From DATBHZ01 sp036557185 (GTDB taxonomy: Bacteria; Actinomycetota; Acidimicrobiia; IMCC26256; JAENVU01), in contig DATBHZ010000069.1 in NCBI GenBank assembly GCA_036557185.1, positions 1-30,581 of the forward strand: a stretch of 30,581 nucleotides of DNA, read 5' to 3'. The notes beneath the pieces are model-generated. The model was not told the DNA's origin, searched no databases, and saw only the letters and a program-made list of their open reading frames with translations. How positions within the stretch are numbered: the stretch's first letter is position 1; each line of letters opens with the position of its first letter. The translations under genes and the position numbers were made by a program. Positions 1 through 8,067 of this stretch are shown in pieces.

Positions 1-1
1 C

Positions 2-397
2 GCCGTCCTGGGCAGCCTCGCCGCCTCGAAGTACGCGAGCTCGCTCAGCAGCGTGCTGCACCTCGTCCCCGCGGCCGACCATGCCAAGGCGACCAGCTCC
101 ATCGCGGGAGCCATCCAGGTCGCGCAAGGACTCCCGGCGAGCGCTGCCCGAACGGTGACGCTGGCCGCGCAGCAGGCGTGGGTCGACGGCATCCAGCTGG
201 CGGTGATCGTGGGCGCGGTCCTGTCGACGATCGCCGCGGTCATCGTCTGGCGATTCCTTCCGCACTCGCTCGCACCCGAGAGCGCTCTGCACGGCCCGGT
301 CGAAGCGATGGAGGAGGCAGCGGAGCTCGGGATCGCGGGGGTCCCGCCCGCCTTCGCCGACCAAGAGCCCGAGCCGTCCGAGGTCGTCTCACCATGA
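2..397 (+). CDS. MFS drug exporter, DHA2 family (3' end only)
   Basis: The visible 131 residues are the C-terminal end of a protein whose start lies left of the window. They contain a loop rich in small residues, one clear transmembrane helix (IQLAVIVGAVLSTIAAVIVW) ending in RFLP, and an acidic cytoplasmic tail. A last helix followed by WRFLP-like residues and a charged tail is typical of the 14-helix DHA2 (EmrB/QacA) proton-driven exporters. The next gene is a complete member of that family, which supports the call. The stop codon TGA overlaps the ATG of the next gene (ATGA), so the two exporters are probably translationally coupled and may be recent duplicates. Substrate unknown. Confidence 0.7.
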   Translation, partial: AVLGSLAASKYASSLSSVLHLVPAADHAKATSSIAGAIQVAQGLPASAARTVTLAAQQAWVDGIQLAVIVGAVLSTIAAVIVWRFLPHSLAPESALHGPVEAMEEAAELGIAGVPPAFADQEPEPSEVVSP

Positions 398-2124
398 CCA
401 CTCGCGCGATCGAGCCCGAGCACGACGTGCCCGCCGGCCTCGACCCGCGCCGCTGGGTCACGCTCGTCATCGTCATCTTCTCGGTGCTGATCGTCGCGCT
501 CGACACGACGGTGCTCACCGTGTCGCTCCCCACCATCCTGCGCGACCTCGACACCACGCTGCCCAGCCTGCAGTGGGTCATCACCGGCTACTCGCTCACC
601 TTCGCCAGCCTGCTCGTCATCGGCGGCCGGCTCGCAGACCTGTTCGGCGCTCGGCGCATGTTCATCATCGGCGCCGCGCTGTTCGGTCTCGGTTCGCTCA
701 TCGCATCGCTGTCGACCAACGTCCCGATGCTGGTGCTCGGCGAAGCGTTCGTCGAGGGCGTCGGAGCTTCCCTCATGATGCCGGCGACGCTCGGGATCCT
801 TTCCACGACCTTCCAAGGCCACGAGCGCGCGACCGCGTTCGCGATCTGGGGCGCGACCGCCGGGGCCGCAGTCGCGTTCGGCCCGGTGCTGGGTGGTTGG
901 CTCACCACCGACTACTCGTGGCGATGGGCGTTCCGCATCAACGTCTTCATCGTTCCGGTTGCGATCCTCGGCGCGCTGCTCTTCATGCGTCGGTCACGCG
1001 GCACGCGGGGCACGGAGCGCATCGACGTTCCGGGCGCGTTGCTGGTCGCCGCCGGGATGTTCCTGCTCGTCTTCGCGCTGAGCGAGGGCGAGACCTACGG
1101 CTGGTGGCGGTCGCTCAAGTCGCTCACGATCGGAGGCGCCCACCTCTGGCCAAGATCCATGCCCGTGTCCGTCGTGCCCATCGCGACGGTGCTCGCCGTG
1201 GCGTGCCTGTGCGCGTTCGTCCTGCTCGAGCGCCACAAGGAGCGAACCGGGAGCGATCCGCTCTTCGAGTTCGGCCTGCTCCGTTTCCTGACCTTCCGGT
1301 ACGGCCTCATCACGACCTTGGTGCTGGCCATGGGACAGCTCGGTTTCCTCTTCGTGCTGCCGGTGTTCCTCCAGGACGCGCGCCACCTGTCGGCGATCGA
1401 GAACGGGATCTGGCTCGTGCCGTCGGGGCTGGCCATCATCGTGGGGACGCAGATCGGAGCGCGCTTGACGCGCACCATCGGCGTCACGAACGTCGTACGC
1501 GTCGGTCTGCTCCTCGAGGCGCTCGGCCTCGTCGCGCTCGCCGCGGCCATCCGACCGACGCTCACCTTCCTCGAGCTGCTCCCCGGTCTGCTCGTGTTCG
1601 GCATCGGCCTCGGGTTCGCCGGCTCGCAGCTCACGAACGTCATCCTCTACGACATCCCGGGTCCGCGCGCCGGGGCTGCGAGCGGGGCCAACACCACCGT
1701 CCGGCAGCTCGGAGCCGCGCTGGGCATCGCTGTCATCGGCACGCTGCTCACCACCGAGACCACGCGCAACGCCATCTCAGGCCTGCGTCATGCGGCCAGC
1801 TTGCCCGAAGTCATCCGAACGCGCGCGATCGCGGCGGTGCATTCGGGAGGTGTGAGCTTCACACCGCCACGCGGCACCTCACCGGTCCACATGGCGACGC
1901 TGCAGCACCTGCTGACCGACGCCGTGACCGACGGCACGCGCGCCGCATTGCTGTTCGCAACGTTCGTTGTCATGATCGGCGCCGGCCTCAGCTTCCTCAT
2001 TCCGAGGATCCATCCGACGCCACCGGAGGAGCCTCCCGACGAGGAGCTCGCGGAGAGCCTCGACGCACTCGGGCCGTTGACGAGCGCTGGTGTCGAGCCC
2101 ATGGCTCCCACTTCCTCTGGCTGA
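394..2124 (+). CDS. MFS transporter, DHA2 (EmrB/QacA-like) family
   Basis: This is a complete 576-residue polytopic membrane protein, the usual length for 14-helix DHA2 drug:proton antiporters. Helix 1 (about residues 22-45) carries the LDTTVLTVSLP signature near residues 36-46. The loop between helices 2 and 3 carries motif A, GGRLADLFGARR, at residues 77-88. A GPVLGGWL segment in helix 5 matches the antiporter motif C. Likely role: proton-driven efflux of a hydrophobic or cationic compound at the inner membrane. The ATG at 394 was chosen because it overlaps the preceding stop and begins right before recognisable N-terminal sequence; the open frame extends further upstream but over the previous gene. 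The luciferase-like gene follows after 25 bases and may be co-transcribed. Confidence 0.9.
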   Translation: MTTRAIEPEHDVPAGLDPRRWVTLVIVIFSVLIVALDTTVLTVSLPTILRDLDTTLPSLQWVITGYSLTFASLLVIGGRLADLFGARRMFIIGAALFGLGSLIASLSTNVPMLVLGEAFVEGVGASLMMPATLGILSTTFQGHERATAFAIWGATAGAAVAFGPVLGGWLTTDYSWRWAFRINVFIVPVAILGALLFMRRSRGTRGTERIDVPGALLVAAGMFLLVFALSEGETYGWWRSLKSLTIGGAHLWPRSMPVSVVPIATVLAVACLCAFVLLERHKERTGSDPLFEFGLLRFLTFRYGLITTLVLAMGQLGFLFVLPVFLQDARHLSAIENGIWLVPSGLAIIVGTQIGARLTRTIGVTNVVRVGLLLEALGLVALAAAIRPTLTFLELLPGLLVFGIGLGFAGSQLTNVILYDIPGPRAGAASGANTTVRQLGAALGIAVIGTLLTTETTRNAISGLRHAASLPEVIRTRAIAAVHSGGVSFTPPRGTSPVHMATLQHLLTDAVTDGTRAALLFATFVVMIGAGLSFLIPRIHPTPPEEPPDEELAESLDALGPLTSAGVEPMAPTSSG

Positions 2125-2149
2125 CACCGGCACGGCGCGAGCATTGGCC

Positions 2150-3034
2150 ATGCGGATCGGCGTGGTCATCCTCCCGGACCGGCCGTGGCGCGAAGCCGAG
2201 CCTCTCTGGCGCCGCGCCGAAGAGCTTGGGTTCGCGCACGCGTGGACGTACGACCACCTGGCTTGGCGGGAGCTTCGCGACGCGCCGTGGTTTGGTGCGA
2301 TGCCGACGCTGACGGCAGCCGCGACCGCGACGGAGCGCATCCGTCTCGGTCCGCTCGTCACCTCTCCGAACTTTCGTCACCCCGTATCGCTCGCGCGTGA
2401 GCTGATCGCGCTCGACGACATCTCGGCGGGAAGGCTCGAGCTCGGGATCGGCGCCGGTGGTGAGGGGTGGGACGCGGTGATGCTCGGCGGCCCACCGTGG
2501 TCGCGTCGCGAACGCGCAGACCGGTTCGACGAGTTCGTCGTGCTGCTCGACGAGCTGCTCCGCAACCCCGAGACGACACGATCGGGGGCGCACTACTCCG
2601 CGTACGAGGCGCGCACGTATCCCGGCTGCGTCCAGGAGCCACGCGTCCCGTTCGCCGTCGCGGCGAGTGGCCCGCGAGGGTTGCGACTGGCGGCCAGGCT
2701 CGGACAGACGTGGGTGACGGTCGGCGACCCGTCGGCTCCGGGCCCGACATCGACCGGCAAGGGCTTGGGCGTCGTGCACGATCAGGTCCGCAGACTGGAG
2801 GACGCCTGCGCTGATGCCGGTCGCGACCCTGCGAGCATCCGGCGGCTCGTGCTCGCCGGCCCGCTCCTCGACGAGGGTCTCGGCTCGGCCGCGGAGTTCC
2901 ACGACACCGTCGCGCGCTACGCCGAGATCGGGATCACGGACTTCGTCGTGCACTGGCCGCGAGAGACCGAGCCGTACCGGGGTGACGTCGACACCTTCGA
3001 GCAAGCGATCGCGGGAGCCGTCGACCGCGCTTGA
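2150..3034 (+). CDS. Luciferase-like (LLM class) flavin-dependent oxidoreductase
   Basis: The 294-residue product has the bacterial luciferase-like TIM-barrel pattern. It has an N-terminal MRIGVVILPD strand, an ERIRLGPLVTSP segment, a HPVSLARELIALDDISAGRLELGIGAG block typical of F420/FMN-dependent LLM enzymes (residues about 74-104), and a C-terminal helix region. In actinobacteria most such proteins use reduced F420, but the cofactor cannot be settled from this sequence. The ATG at 2150 is preferred to upstream starts because the barrel begins immediately after it. It follows the MFS exporter by 25 bases and converges on the macro-domain gene, with the two stop codons only 6 bases apart. Substrate unknown. 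Confidence 0.87.
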   Translation: MRIGVVILPDRPWREAEPLWRRAEELGFAHAWTYDHLAWRELRDAPWFGAMPTLTAAATATERIRLGPLVTSPNFRHPVSLARELIALDDISAGRLELGIGAGGEGWDAVMLGGPPWSRRERADRFDEFVVLLDELLRNPETTRSGAHYSAYEARTYPGCVQEPRVPFAVAASGPRGLRLAARLGQTWVTVGDPSAPGPTSTGKGLGVVHDQVRRLEDACADAGRDPASIRRLVLAGPLLDEGLGSAAEFHDTVARYAEIGITDFVVHWPRETEPYRGDVDTFEQAIAGAVDRA

Positions 3035-3040
3035 CGCACG

Positions 3041-3532
3041 TCACGCAAGGAGCGCGCGATAGATCCCTTCGCTCGCACTGTCGAACACGACGAAGCGGAC
3101 GAGCTCGACCGACGTGGTCGCGCTGGGCACCGCGGTGAGCGCCACCTCCGCCGCTTCGTCGCTGGGATAGCCGAACACGCCGGTCGAGATGCACGGGAAG
3201 GCGACACTGCGCGCCCCGACCCGGTCTGCCTCCTCGAGCGAGCGCCGGTAACACGACGCGAGCAGCGCAGGCTCACCGCCGCCGCCGCCGTGCCACACCG
3301 GACCGACCGTGTGCACGATCCAGCGCGCCGAGAGACGAAAGCCAGGCGTCACGACCGCGTCGCCGGTGGGGCAGCCACCGAGCCCGCGGCAGTGCTCGAG
3401 GAGCTCGGGACCTGCCGCCCGGTGGATCGCGCCGTCGACGCCCCCACCGCCGAGCAGACTCGAGTTCGCCGCGTTGACGACCGCGTCCACGCGCTCCTGC
3501 GTGAGATCCCCGAAGGCCACTTCGAGCTGCAC
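3041..3532 (-). CDS. Macro-domain protein (ADP-ribose / O-acetyl-ADP-ribose hydrolase type)
   Basis: This 163-residue protein is essentially one macro domain. Seen features are the N-terminal GDLTQERVDAVVNAANSSLL, where the Asp and Asn residues are the usual ADP-ribose contacts. They are followed by a glycine-rich GGGGVDGAIHRAAG loop, GDAVVTPGF, the IVHTVGP strand and the phosphate loop SVAFPCISTGVFGYP. This is the MacroD/YmdB layout; family members remove ADP-ribose from proteins or deacetylate O-acetyl-ADP-ribose. The GTG at 3532 places the conserved GDLT at residue 8. It is transcribed away from the PhyH gene across a 55-base divergent spacer. The two facing stop codons at 3032 and 3043 sit within a short palindrome (TGACG-CA-CGTCA). 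The physiological substrate is not evident. Confidence 0.93.
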   Translation of the reverse strand: MQLEVAFGDLTQERVDAVVNAANSSLLGGGGVDGAIHRAAGPELLEHCRGLGGCPTGDAVVTPGFRLSARWIVHTVGPVWHGGGGGEPALLASCYRRSLEEADRVGARSVAFPCISTGVFGYPSDEAAEVALTAVPSATTSVELVRFVVFDSASEGIYRALLA

Positions 3533-3587
3533 GATCGCATGGTCTCATGCCCGCGCGGGGCGTGAGAGGATCAGGCCGGAGGAAGCC

Positions 3588-4547
3588 ATGCCGACGCGAC
3601 TCGCGACCGAGGAAGAGATCGACACCTGGCACCGTGAGGGCTGGGTCCTCATCGAGGGGCTCGTCGACACCGAGGAGATCGACGAGGCGGCGGCCGACCT
3701 GCGGAAGATCTTCCCCAGCTCCGAGGAGTACCACGCCGATCCCGATGCCGCGCGCACTCGCTGGATCGGACAACCGCCGCCGTTGCGCGACGTGTTCGTG
3801 TGGCCCGACGAAGGGCCCGGGTTCCGACCCGAGCAGCACCGCTGGCGCGGTGAGTTCCCGTTCCCGGGGAGTGGCGCGCTCAATCGCATGACCGTGCACC
3901 CGTCGATCGTGGACACCGCGGAACGGCTCCTGCGCACGACCGAACTGCGCATCTACCAGACCGGAGTCGGCGCGAAGTACACGGGTGAGACGAACTACGA
4001 GCAGCCGATGCACACCGATCGCAATCACTCGTGGCTCCCTCCGCGCATGGAGGAGCCGTGGTGGCACCTGGAGTCGTTCCTGTACCTGTGCGACGTCACG
4101 CCGGGGCTCGCGCCGACCCACCTCGTGAACCTCTCCGACGCCGGCGATCGTGATCCCGGCGAGCCGCTGCTGTGGCCGGCCACGGATCCGGAGATCTACC
4201 GCGTCGAGCGCCCGGCCGCAGGCGTCCGCGGGTCGCTCCTCGCGTACCGGTCCGACGTCTGGCATCGCGCGGTGGACCTCACGGAGCCGAACGGCGCGCG
4301 CTTCCTCCTCAACGTGAGCTTCCGGCACGCCGGCCACGACTGGTTCGGCTTCCACACCGCGCAGTCCCGCGCCACGTCCCCGCATTGGGTCGCGCTCGTC
4401 GAAGGTTGCACCCCGCGCGAGCTGGAGCTGTTCGGCTTCCCGGTCCCGGGCCATCCGATCTGGACGGAGGAGCTGATCGACGCGACGCAGCGGCGCTACC
4501 CGAAGCTCGACCTCGACCCCTGGAGGAAGGCCACCGTCGCGCAATGA
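3588..4547 (+). CDS. Phytanoyl-CoA dioxygenase (PhyH) family protein
   Basis: The 319-residue product fits the Fe(II)/2-oxoglutarate-dependent PhyH family. The N-terminus has the family opening TEEEIDTWHREGWVLIEGLV. The metal triad is visible as H142-x-D144 (MHTDRNHSW) and a distal His at about residue 226 (DVWHRAVDLT), followed by an Arg about a dozen residues on that could bind 2-oxoglutarate. The start at 3588 is supported by a GGAGGA ribosome site 5 bases upstream; longer in-frame starts would run over the divergent macro-domain gene. Bacterial relatives hydroxylate diverse small molecules, so the substrate cannot be inferred. The stop overlaps the gluconokinase start (ATGA), which implies an operon. 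Confidence 0.88.
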   Translation: MPTRLATEEEIDTWHREGWVLIEGLVDTEEIDEAAADLRKIFPSSEEYHADPDAARTRWIGQPPPLRDVFVWPDEGPGFRPEQHRWRGEFPFPGSGALNRMTVHPSIVDTAERLLRTTELRIYQTGVGAKYTGETNYEQPMHTDRNHSWLPPRMEEPWWHLESFLYLCDVTPGLAPTHLVNLSDAGDRDPGEPLLWPATDPEIYRVERPAAGVRGSLLAYRSDVWHRAVDLTEPNGARFLLNVSFRHAGHDWFGFHTAQSRATSPHWVALVEGCTPRELELFGFPVPGHPIWTEELIDATQRRYPKLDLDPWRKATVAQ

Positions 4548-5023
4548 AGCTCGTCGTCATCATGGGCGTTGCCGGCAGCGGGAAGTCGACCGTCGGCCGG
4601 CGTCTCGCCCGTGAGCTCGGCGTCGAGTTCGTCGATGCCGACGACCTGCACACCGACGCCGCAAAGGAGCGCATGCACCAAGGACTTCCCCTCGACGACG
4701 CGATGCGCCGGCCTTGGCTCGACCGCCTGCACGCGCTGCTGGCTGCGCACGAGGGTACGGGCGTCGTCGCGGCCTGCTCCGCGCTCAAGCACTCCTATCG
4801 CGACGAGCTGACGGGAGATCTGCCCGACGTCGTCTTCCTCTGCCTCGTCGCTCCCCGCGCGGTGCTCGAGTCACGCCTCGAGCACAGGAAGGGCCATTTC
4901 GCAGGCCCGAATCTGCTCGACTCACAGCTCGCGACGCTCGAGCTGGGCGACGACATGACCGTGCTCGATGCGACGCGCTCCGTCGACGACCTGGTCGCCG
5001 CCGCTCGCGCCGCCGCCACCTAG
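4544..5023 (+). CDS. gntK: Gluconokinase, GntK type
   Basis: This 159-residue P-loop kinase matches the short thermoresistant gluconokinase family, which phosphorylates D-gluconate to 6-phosphogluconate in the cytoplasm and feeds the pentose phosphate or Entner-Doudoroff routes. The Walker A loop GVAGSGKST is at residues 8-16. It is followed by the family-specific DADDLHTDAAKERMHQGLPLDD region (about residues 35-56), CSALKHSYRD, a LESRLEHRKGHF lid and a DSQLATLE segment. The ATG overlaps the preceding PhyH stop by four bases, so translation is probably coupled. No gluconate permease or dehydrogenase is adjacent, so its metabolic partner lies elsewhere. Confidence 0.93.
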   Translation: MKLVVIMGVAGSGKSTVGRRLARELGVEFVDADDLHTDAAKERMHQGLPLDDAMRRPWLDRLHALLAAHEGTGVVAACSALKHSYRDELTGDLPDVVFLCLVAPRAVLESRLEHRKGHFAGPNLLDSQLATLELGDDMTVLDATRSVDDLVAAARAAAT

Positions 5024-5033
5024 GATCCACCGC

Positions 5034-5210
5034 ATGAAGAACCAGGTGCGCGGCGTCGTGATGGCAGTGGCGGGGATCGTCGCGCTCGGTGCCAGCATCG
5101 TCGAGACGGCGAATCGCGGAGCGAGCGCGTCGAACTTCATCGTGATCGCCACGGGTGCGTTCCTGCTCATCTGGGGGTTCGCCGTGATCGGTCGAGAATC
5201 CCGTCAGTAG
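5034..5210 (+). CDS. Small two-helix membrane protein
   Basis: The 58-residue product has two hydrophobic segments (about residues 7-23 and 35-53), separated by a short polar stretch ETANRGASAS and followed by a basic tail RESRQ. I do not recognise the family. The ATG at 5034 is 10 bases after the gluconokinase stop, and the hydrophobic segment begins shortly after it, so this start is better than upstream ones. It is followed by another tiny membrane protein and a DUF1697 gene in the same direction, so it is likely an operon member. Function unknown. Confidence 0.6.
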   Translation: MKNQVRGVVMAVAGIVALGASIVETANRGASASNFIVIATGAFLLIWGFAVIGRESRQ

Positions 5211-5250
5211 GCAGCAAGCGCCAGGGTCGAGCTGCTCGGAGGTGTGACGC

Positions 5251-5361
5251 GTGTACTTCGGTATCGGAATCTTCGCCGTGATCGCGATCTTGTGTGTCTT
5301 CGCGTTCTTCAAGGCCCGCGGCCAACGCCGCCGCTACGAGGAGACCGGCGAGCTCGACTGA
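5251..5361 (+). CDS. 36-residue single-pass membrane microprotein
   Basis: A GTG at 5251 opens a frame ending with TGA at 5359-5361. A clean GGAGG ribosome site (5238-5242) lies 8 bases upstream. The peptide starts with about 19 hydrophobic residues (YFGIGIFAVIAILCVFAFF), followed by a strongly basic patch KARGQRRRY and an acidic end EETGELD. That is the classic layout of a small membrane protein with a cytoplasmic C-terminus. It sits in a 157-base interval between two same-strand genes, and its stop is 6 bases before the DUF1697 start. No family recognised. The good ribosome site, the topology and the spacing argue for a real gene. Confidence 0.6.
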   Translation: MYFGIGIFAVIAILCVFAFFKARGQRRRYEETGELD

Positions 5362-5367
5362 CCCGCG

Positions 5368-5895
5368 ATGCCGACCTGGATCGCGCTCCTCCGCGGGGTC
5401 AACGTCGGTAAGGGCAGGAAACTGCCGATGGCCGACCTGCGCGCGGCGTTGGAAGGTACCTCGTGCACGAACGTCACGACGTACATCCAGAGCGGCAACG
5501 TCGTGCTGGACCACCCCAAGATCGGGCGCGCCGCGCTCCAGAGCATGCTCGAGCGAACCATCGAGAAGTGCGCAGGCTTCGAGGTCCCGGTCGTGCTCCG
5601 CTCGGGTACAGAGCTCGGCACGCTGATCGCGGACAACCCGTACCCACGAGTCGACGCACCGAGGTTGCACGTCGCGTTCCTGGCAGCCGCCCCGCGCAAG
5701 AGCGTGGTGGACGCCATCGATCGCGACGCGTTCGCACCCGAAACGTTCGTTGTCGCGGGGCCGAACGTCTACCTTCATCTGCCCAACGGCATGGGCAAGT
5801 CGAAGCTCGGGCAGAGGCTCAGCGTGTTCGGGACGTCGGCGACCGTCCGCAACTGGAACACGGTCTTGCAGCTCCGCGACCTGAGTCGGCGCTGA
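5368..5895 (+). CDS. DUF1697 family protein
   Basis: The 175-residue product starts with MPTWIALLRGVNVGKGRKLPMADLR, the hallmark DUF1697 opening. It continues with a TYIQSGNVVLDH strand and RSGTELGTLIADNPYP, then a segment around VYLHLPNGMGKSKL and a TVRNWNTVLQLRDL end, all at the usual positions. DUF1697 proteins are short cytoplasmic proteins common in actinobacteria with no settled biochemical role. The ATG follows the preceding microprotein stop by 6 bases. Downstream, 69 bases separate it from the repair operon, so it is probably the last gene of the PhyH-gluconokinase run. Confidence 0.92.
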   Translation: MPTWIALLRGVNVGKGRKLPMADLRAALEGTSCTNVTTYIQSGNVVLDHPKIGRAALQSMLERTIEKCAGFEVPVVLRSGTELGTLIADNPYPRVDAPRLHVAFLAAAPRKSVVDAIDRDAFAPETFVVAGPNVYLHLPNGMGKSKLGQRLSVFGTSATVRNWNTVLQLRDLSRR

Positions 5896-5964
5896 TCGAG
5901 CGGGCCGGACGGCAATGTCGTAATTCCGCTAGACCGCGGCCATTTCTCGGGTCATGCTCGCCAT

Positions 5965-7455
5965 GTGATCGACGACTTCGAGCAGTGCTACCGGGTGGCG
6001 CTCTCCAAGGACCCGCGCTTCGACGGCTGGTTCTTCATCGGCGTCACGTCGACCGGCATCTACTGCAGGCCGAGCTGCCCGGCCACGACGGCCAAGCGGC
6101 AGAACGTGCGCTTCTACCCGAGCGCCGCGGCTGCGCAACAGGCAGGTTTCCGCGCGTGCAAGCGTTGCCGGCCCGATGCCGCGCCCGGATCGCCCGAGTG
6201 GGACGTCCGCGCCGACGTGGTGGCGCGCGCGATGCGCTTGATCGCCGACGGTGTCGTCGACAGGGCGGGCGTCCCCGGGCTGGCGGCGCAGCTCGGCTAC
6301 AGCGTGCGGCAGCTGGAGCGTCTCCTGCTGGCCGAGGTCGGCGCCGGTCCGATCGCGTTGGCGCGAGCCCAACGCGCGCAGACGGCGAGGATCCTGATCG
6401 AGACCAGCTCGCTCTCGATGGCGGACGTCACGTTCGCTGCCGGCTTCTCGAGCATCCGACAGTTCAACGACACCGTTCGTGCGGTGTTCGCGACGACACC
6501 GAGCGAGCTGCGCCGCCGTGCGAAGCACCACGAGCGTGCCGAGGGCACGTACAGCACGCTCACGCTCCGCCTGCCCTTCCGCCAGCCGCTGTGCCCGGAC
6601 AACCTGTTCGGCCACCTCGCCGCGACCGCCGTGCCCGGCATCGAGGAGGTGCGCGACGGCGAGTACCGGCGCACGCTCCGGCTGGACCACGGCCCCGGGA
6701 TCGTCGGGCTCGCCCCGACCCCCGAGTACGTCCGCTGCAGGCTCACGCTCACGGATCTGCGCGATCTCACGACTGCGATCGCGAGGAGCCGCTGGCTGCT
6801 CGACCTCGACGCGGACCCCGTGGCGATCGACGACCGCCTCGCGCACGATCCGCTCCTGCGAGCGCTCGTCACCAAGGCACCCGGGCGCAGGGTCCCGCGC
6901 TGTGTCGACGGCGACGAGCTCGCCATCCGCGCGGTCATCGGGCAACAGATCTCGACGGCAGCAGCCCGGACCGCGACCGCGCGCATCGTCACGCGGCGCG
7001 GGGAGCCGGTCCGCGACGACGTCGGCGGGCTCACCCATCTCTTTCCCACCGCCGAGGCCCTGCAGCGCGCACGCCTCGCCATGCCCGCGGCACGTGCGCA
7101 CACCATGCGGTCGCTCGTCCGCGCACTTCGGTCCGGTGCACTCGATCTCGGGCCCGGAGCCGACCGGGCGCGGTCGATCGAGACCTTGTCCACCTTGCCG
7201 GGTTTCGGTCCGTGGACGACCCAGGTCGTCGCAATGCGCGCGCTCGGAGACCCGGACGCGTTCCCCGTCACCGATCTCGGAGTCAGGCGAGCCGCGCGAG
7301 TGCTCGGCCTTGGATCAGCACGAGCCCTCGTCGAGCACGCCGCCGCTTGGCAACCCTGGCGCGCGTATGCGGTGCAGTACTTGTGGTCCACCACGGACCA
7401 CGCCATCAATCGTTGGCCGATCGAATCCCAATCCACACTCCAGGAGGCATCATGA
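5965..7455 (+). CDS. alkA: Ada-AlkA fusion: alkyl-phosphotriester sensor/AraC regulator with 3-methyladenine DNA glycosylase II
   Basis: This 496-residue protein combines three parts. Residues 1-75 form the Ada zinc domain with C34, C38, C65 and C68 (YCRPSC and CKRC); C34 matches the E. coli Ada Cys38 that accepts methyl groups from DNA phosphotriesters. Residues about 85-190 are an AraC-type HTH region ending in FSSIRQFNDTVRAVFATTPSEL. Residues about 200-490 are an AlkA-type glycosylase with the helix-hairpin-helix region LPGFGPWTTQVVAMRAL and the catalytic Asp at about residue 437 (FPVTDLGVRRA). Members of this family sense methylation damage and excise alkylated bases. The GTG start at 5965 lacks an obvious ribosome site. 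The stop overlaps the ogt start (ATGA), giving a two-gene alkylation-response operon, probably self-activated as in the adaptive response. Confidence 0.93.
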   Translation: MIDDFEQCYRVALSKDPRFDGWFFIGVTSTGIYCRPSCPATTAKRQNVRFYPSAAAAQQAGFRACKRCRPDAAPGSPEWDVRADVVARAMRLIADGVVDRAGVPGLAAQLGYSVRQLERLLLAEVGAGPIALARAQRAQTARILIETSSLSMADVTFAAGFSSIRQFNDTVRAVFATTPSELRRRAKHHERAEGTYSTLTLRLPFRQPLCPDNLFGHLAATAVPGIEEVRDGEYRRTLRLDHGPGIVGLAPTPEYVRCRLTLTDLRDLTTAIARSRWLLDLDADPVAIDDRLAHDPLLRALVTKAPGRRVPRCVDGDELAIRAVIGQQISTAAARTATARIVTRRGEPVRDDVGGLTHLFPTAEALQRARLAMPAARAHTMRSLVRALRSGALDLGPGADRARSIETLSTLPGFGPWTTQVVAMRALGDPDAFPVTDLGVRRAARVLGLGSARALVEHAAAWQPWRAYAVQYLWSTTDHAINRWPIESQSTLQEAS

Positions 7456-7958
7456 CGACAACCCTCGAGATCCCCACTGTCACCACGATCGACAGCCCGG
7501 TCGGTCCGCTCACCCTCACGGCGGTGGGCGGCGCGCTGAGCGGTCTGTCGATGGATGGCCAGCGGCACCGCCGTCCCACCCCGTCCGACTGGCCGCGGGA
7601 TCGCGAGCCGTTTCGCGAGGTGATCGACCAGCTCGACGAGTACTTCGCCGGTCGCCTCCGGACGTTCGAGCTGCCGCTGCACCTCGAGGGCACCGAGTTC
7701 CAGTGCTCCGTCTGGGCGGAGCTGCGCCGGATCCCCTACGGGGAGACCATCAGCTACGGCGAGCTCGCTGCACGGCTCGGCAACACGAACGCGTCGCGGG
7801 CGGTCGGTCTCGCCAACGGACGCAATCCCGTCGGGATCATCGTGCCGTGCCACCGCGTCATCGGCGCCGACGGCAGCATGACGGGCTACGGCGGAGGAGT
7901 GGAGCGCAAGGTCTGGCTCCTCGAGCACGAGCGCGCCGTGCTGCGTCTCGGGAGCTGA
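7452..7958 (+). CDS. ogt: Methylated-DNA--protein-cysteine S-methyltransferase
   Basis: The 168-residue suicide enzyme transfers alkyl groups from O6-alkylguanine to its own cysteine. The active-site motif IVPCHRVI puts the acceptor at Cys133. The DNA-binding wing is FQCSVWAELRRIPYGETISYGELAARLG (about residues 83-110), with the arginine-finger region NTNASRAVGLANGRNP next. A clean AGGAGG ribosome site lies 5 bases before the ATG, which overlaps the stop of the Ada-AlkA gene. The paired gene lacks the C-terminal O6-methylguanine domain of E. coli Ada, so this separate protein supplies that activity. Together they cover phosphotriester sensing, base excision and direct reversal. Confidence 0.96.
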   Translation: MTTTLEIPTVTTIDSPVGPLTLTAVGGALSGLSMDGQRHRRPTPSDWPRDREPFREVIDQLDEYFAGRLRTFELPLHLEGTEFQCSVWAELRRIPYGETISYGELAARLGNTNASRAVGLANGRNPVGIIVPCHRVIGADGSMTGYGGGVERKVWLLEHERAVLRLGS

Positions 7959-8067
7959 TCGTCACCTCCTCGGCGCCGGTAGCGAGAGCCGACGCGAGGA
8001 GTCCGCAGTGTCGACCTCTGGGTACATTGCGGACCACCACAGGCGTCGGATCGAGAGGAACCGGGTG

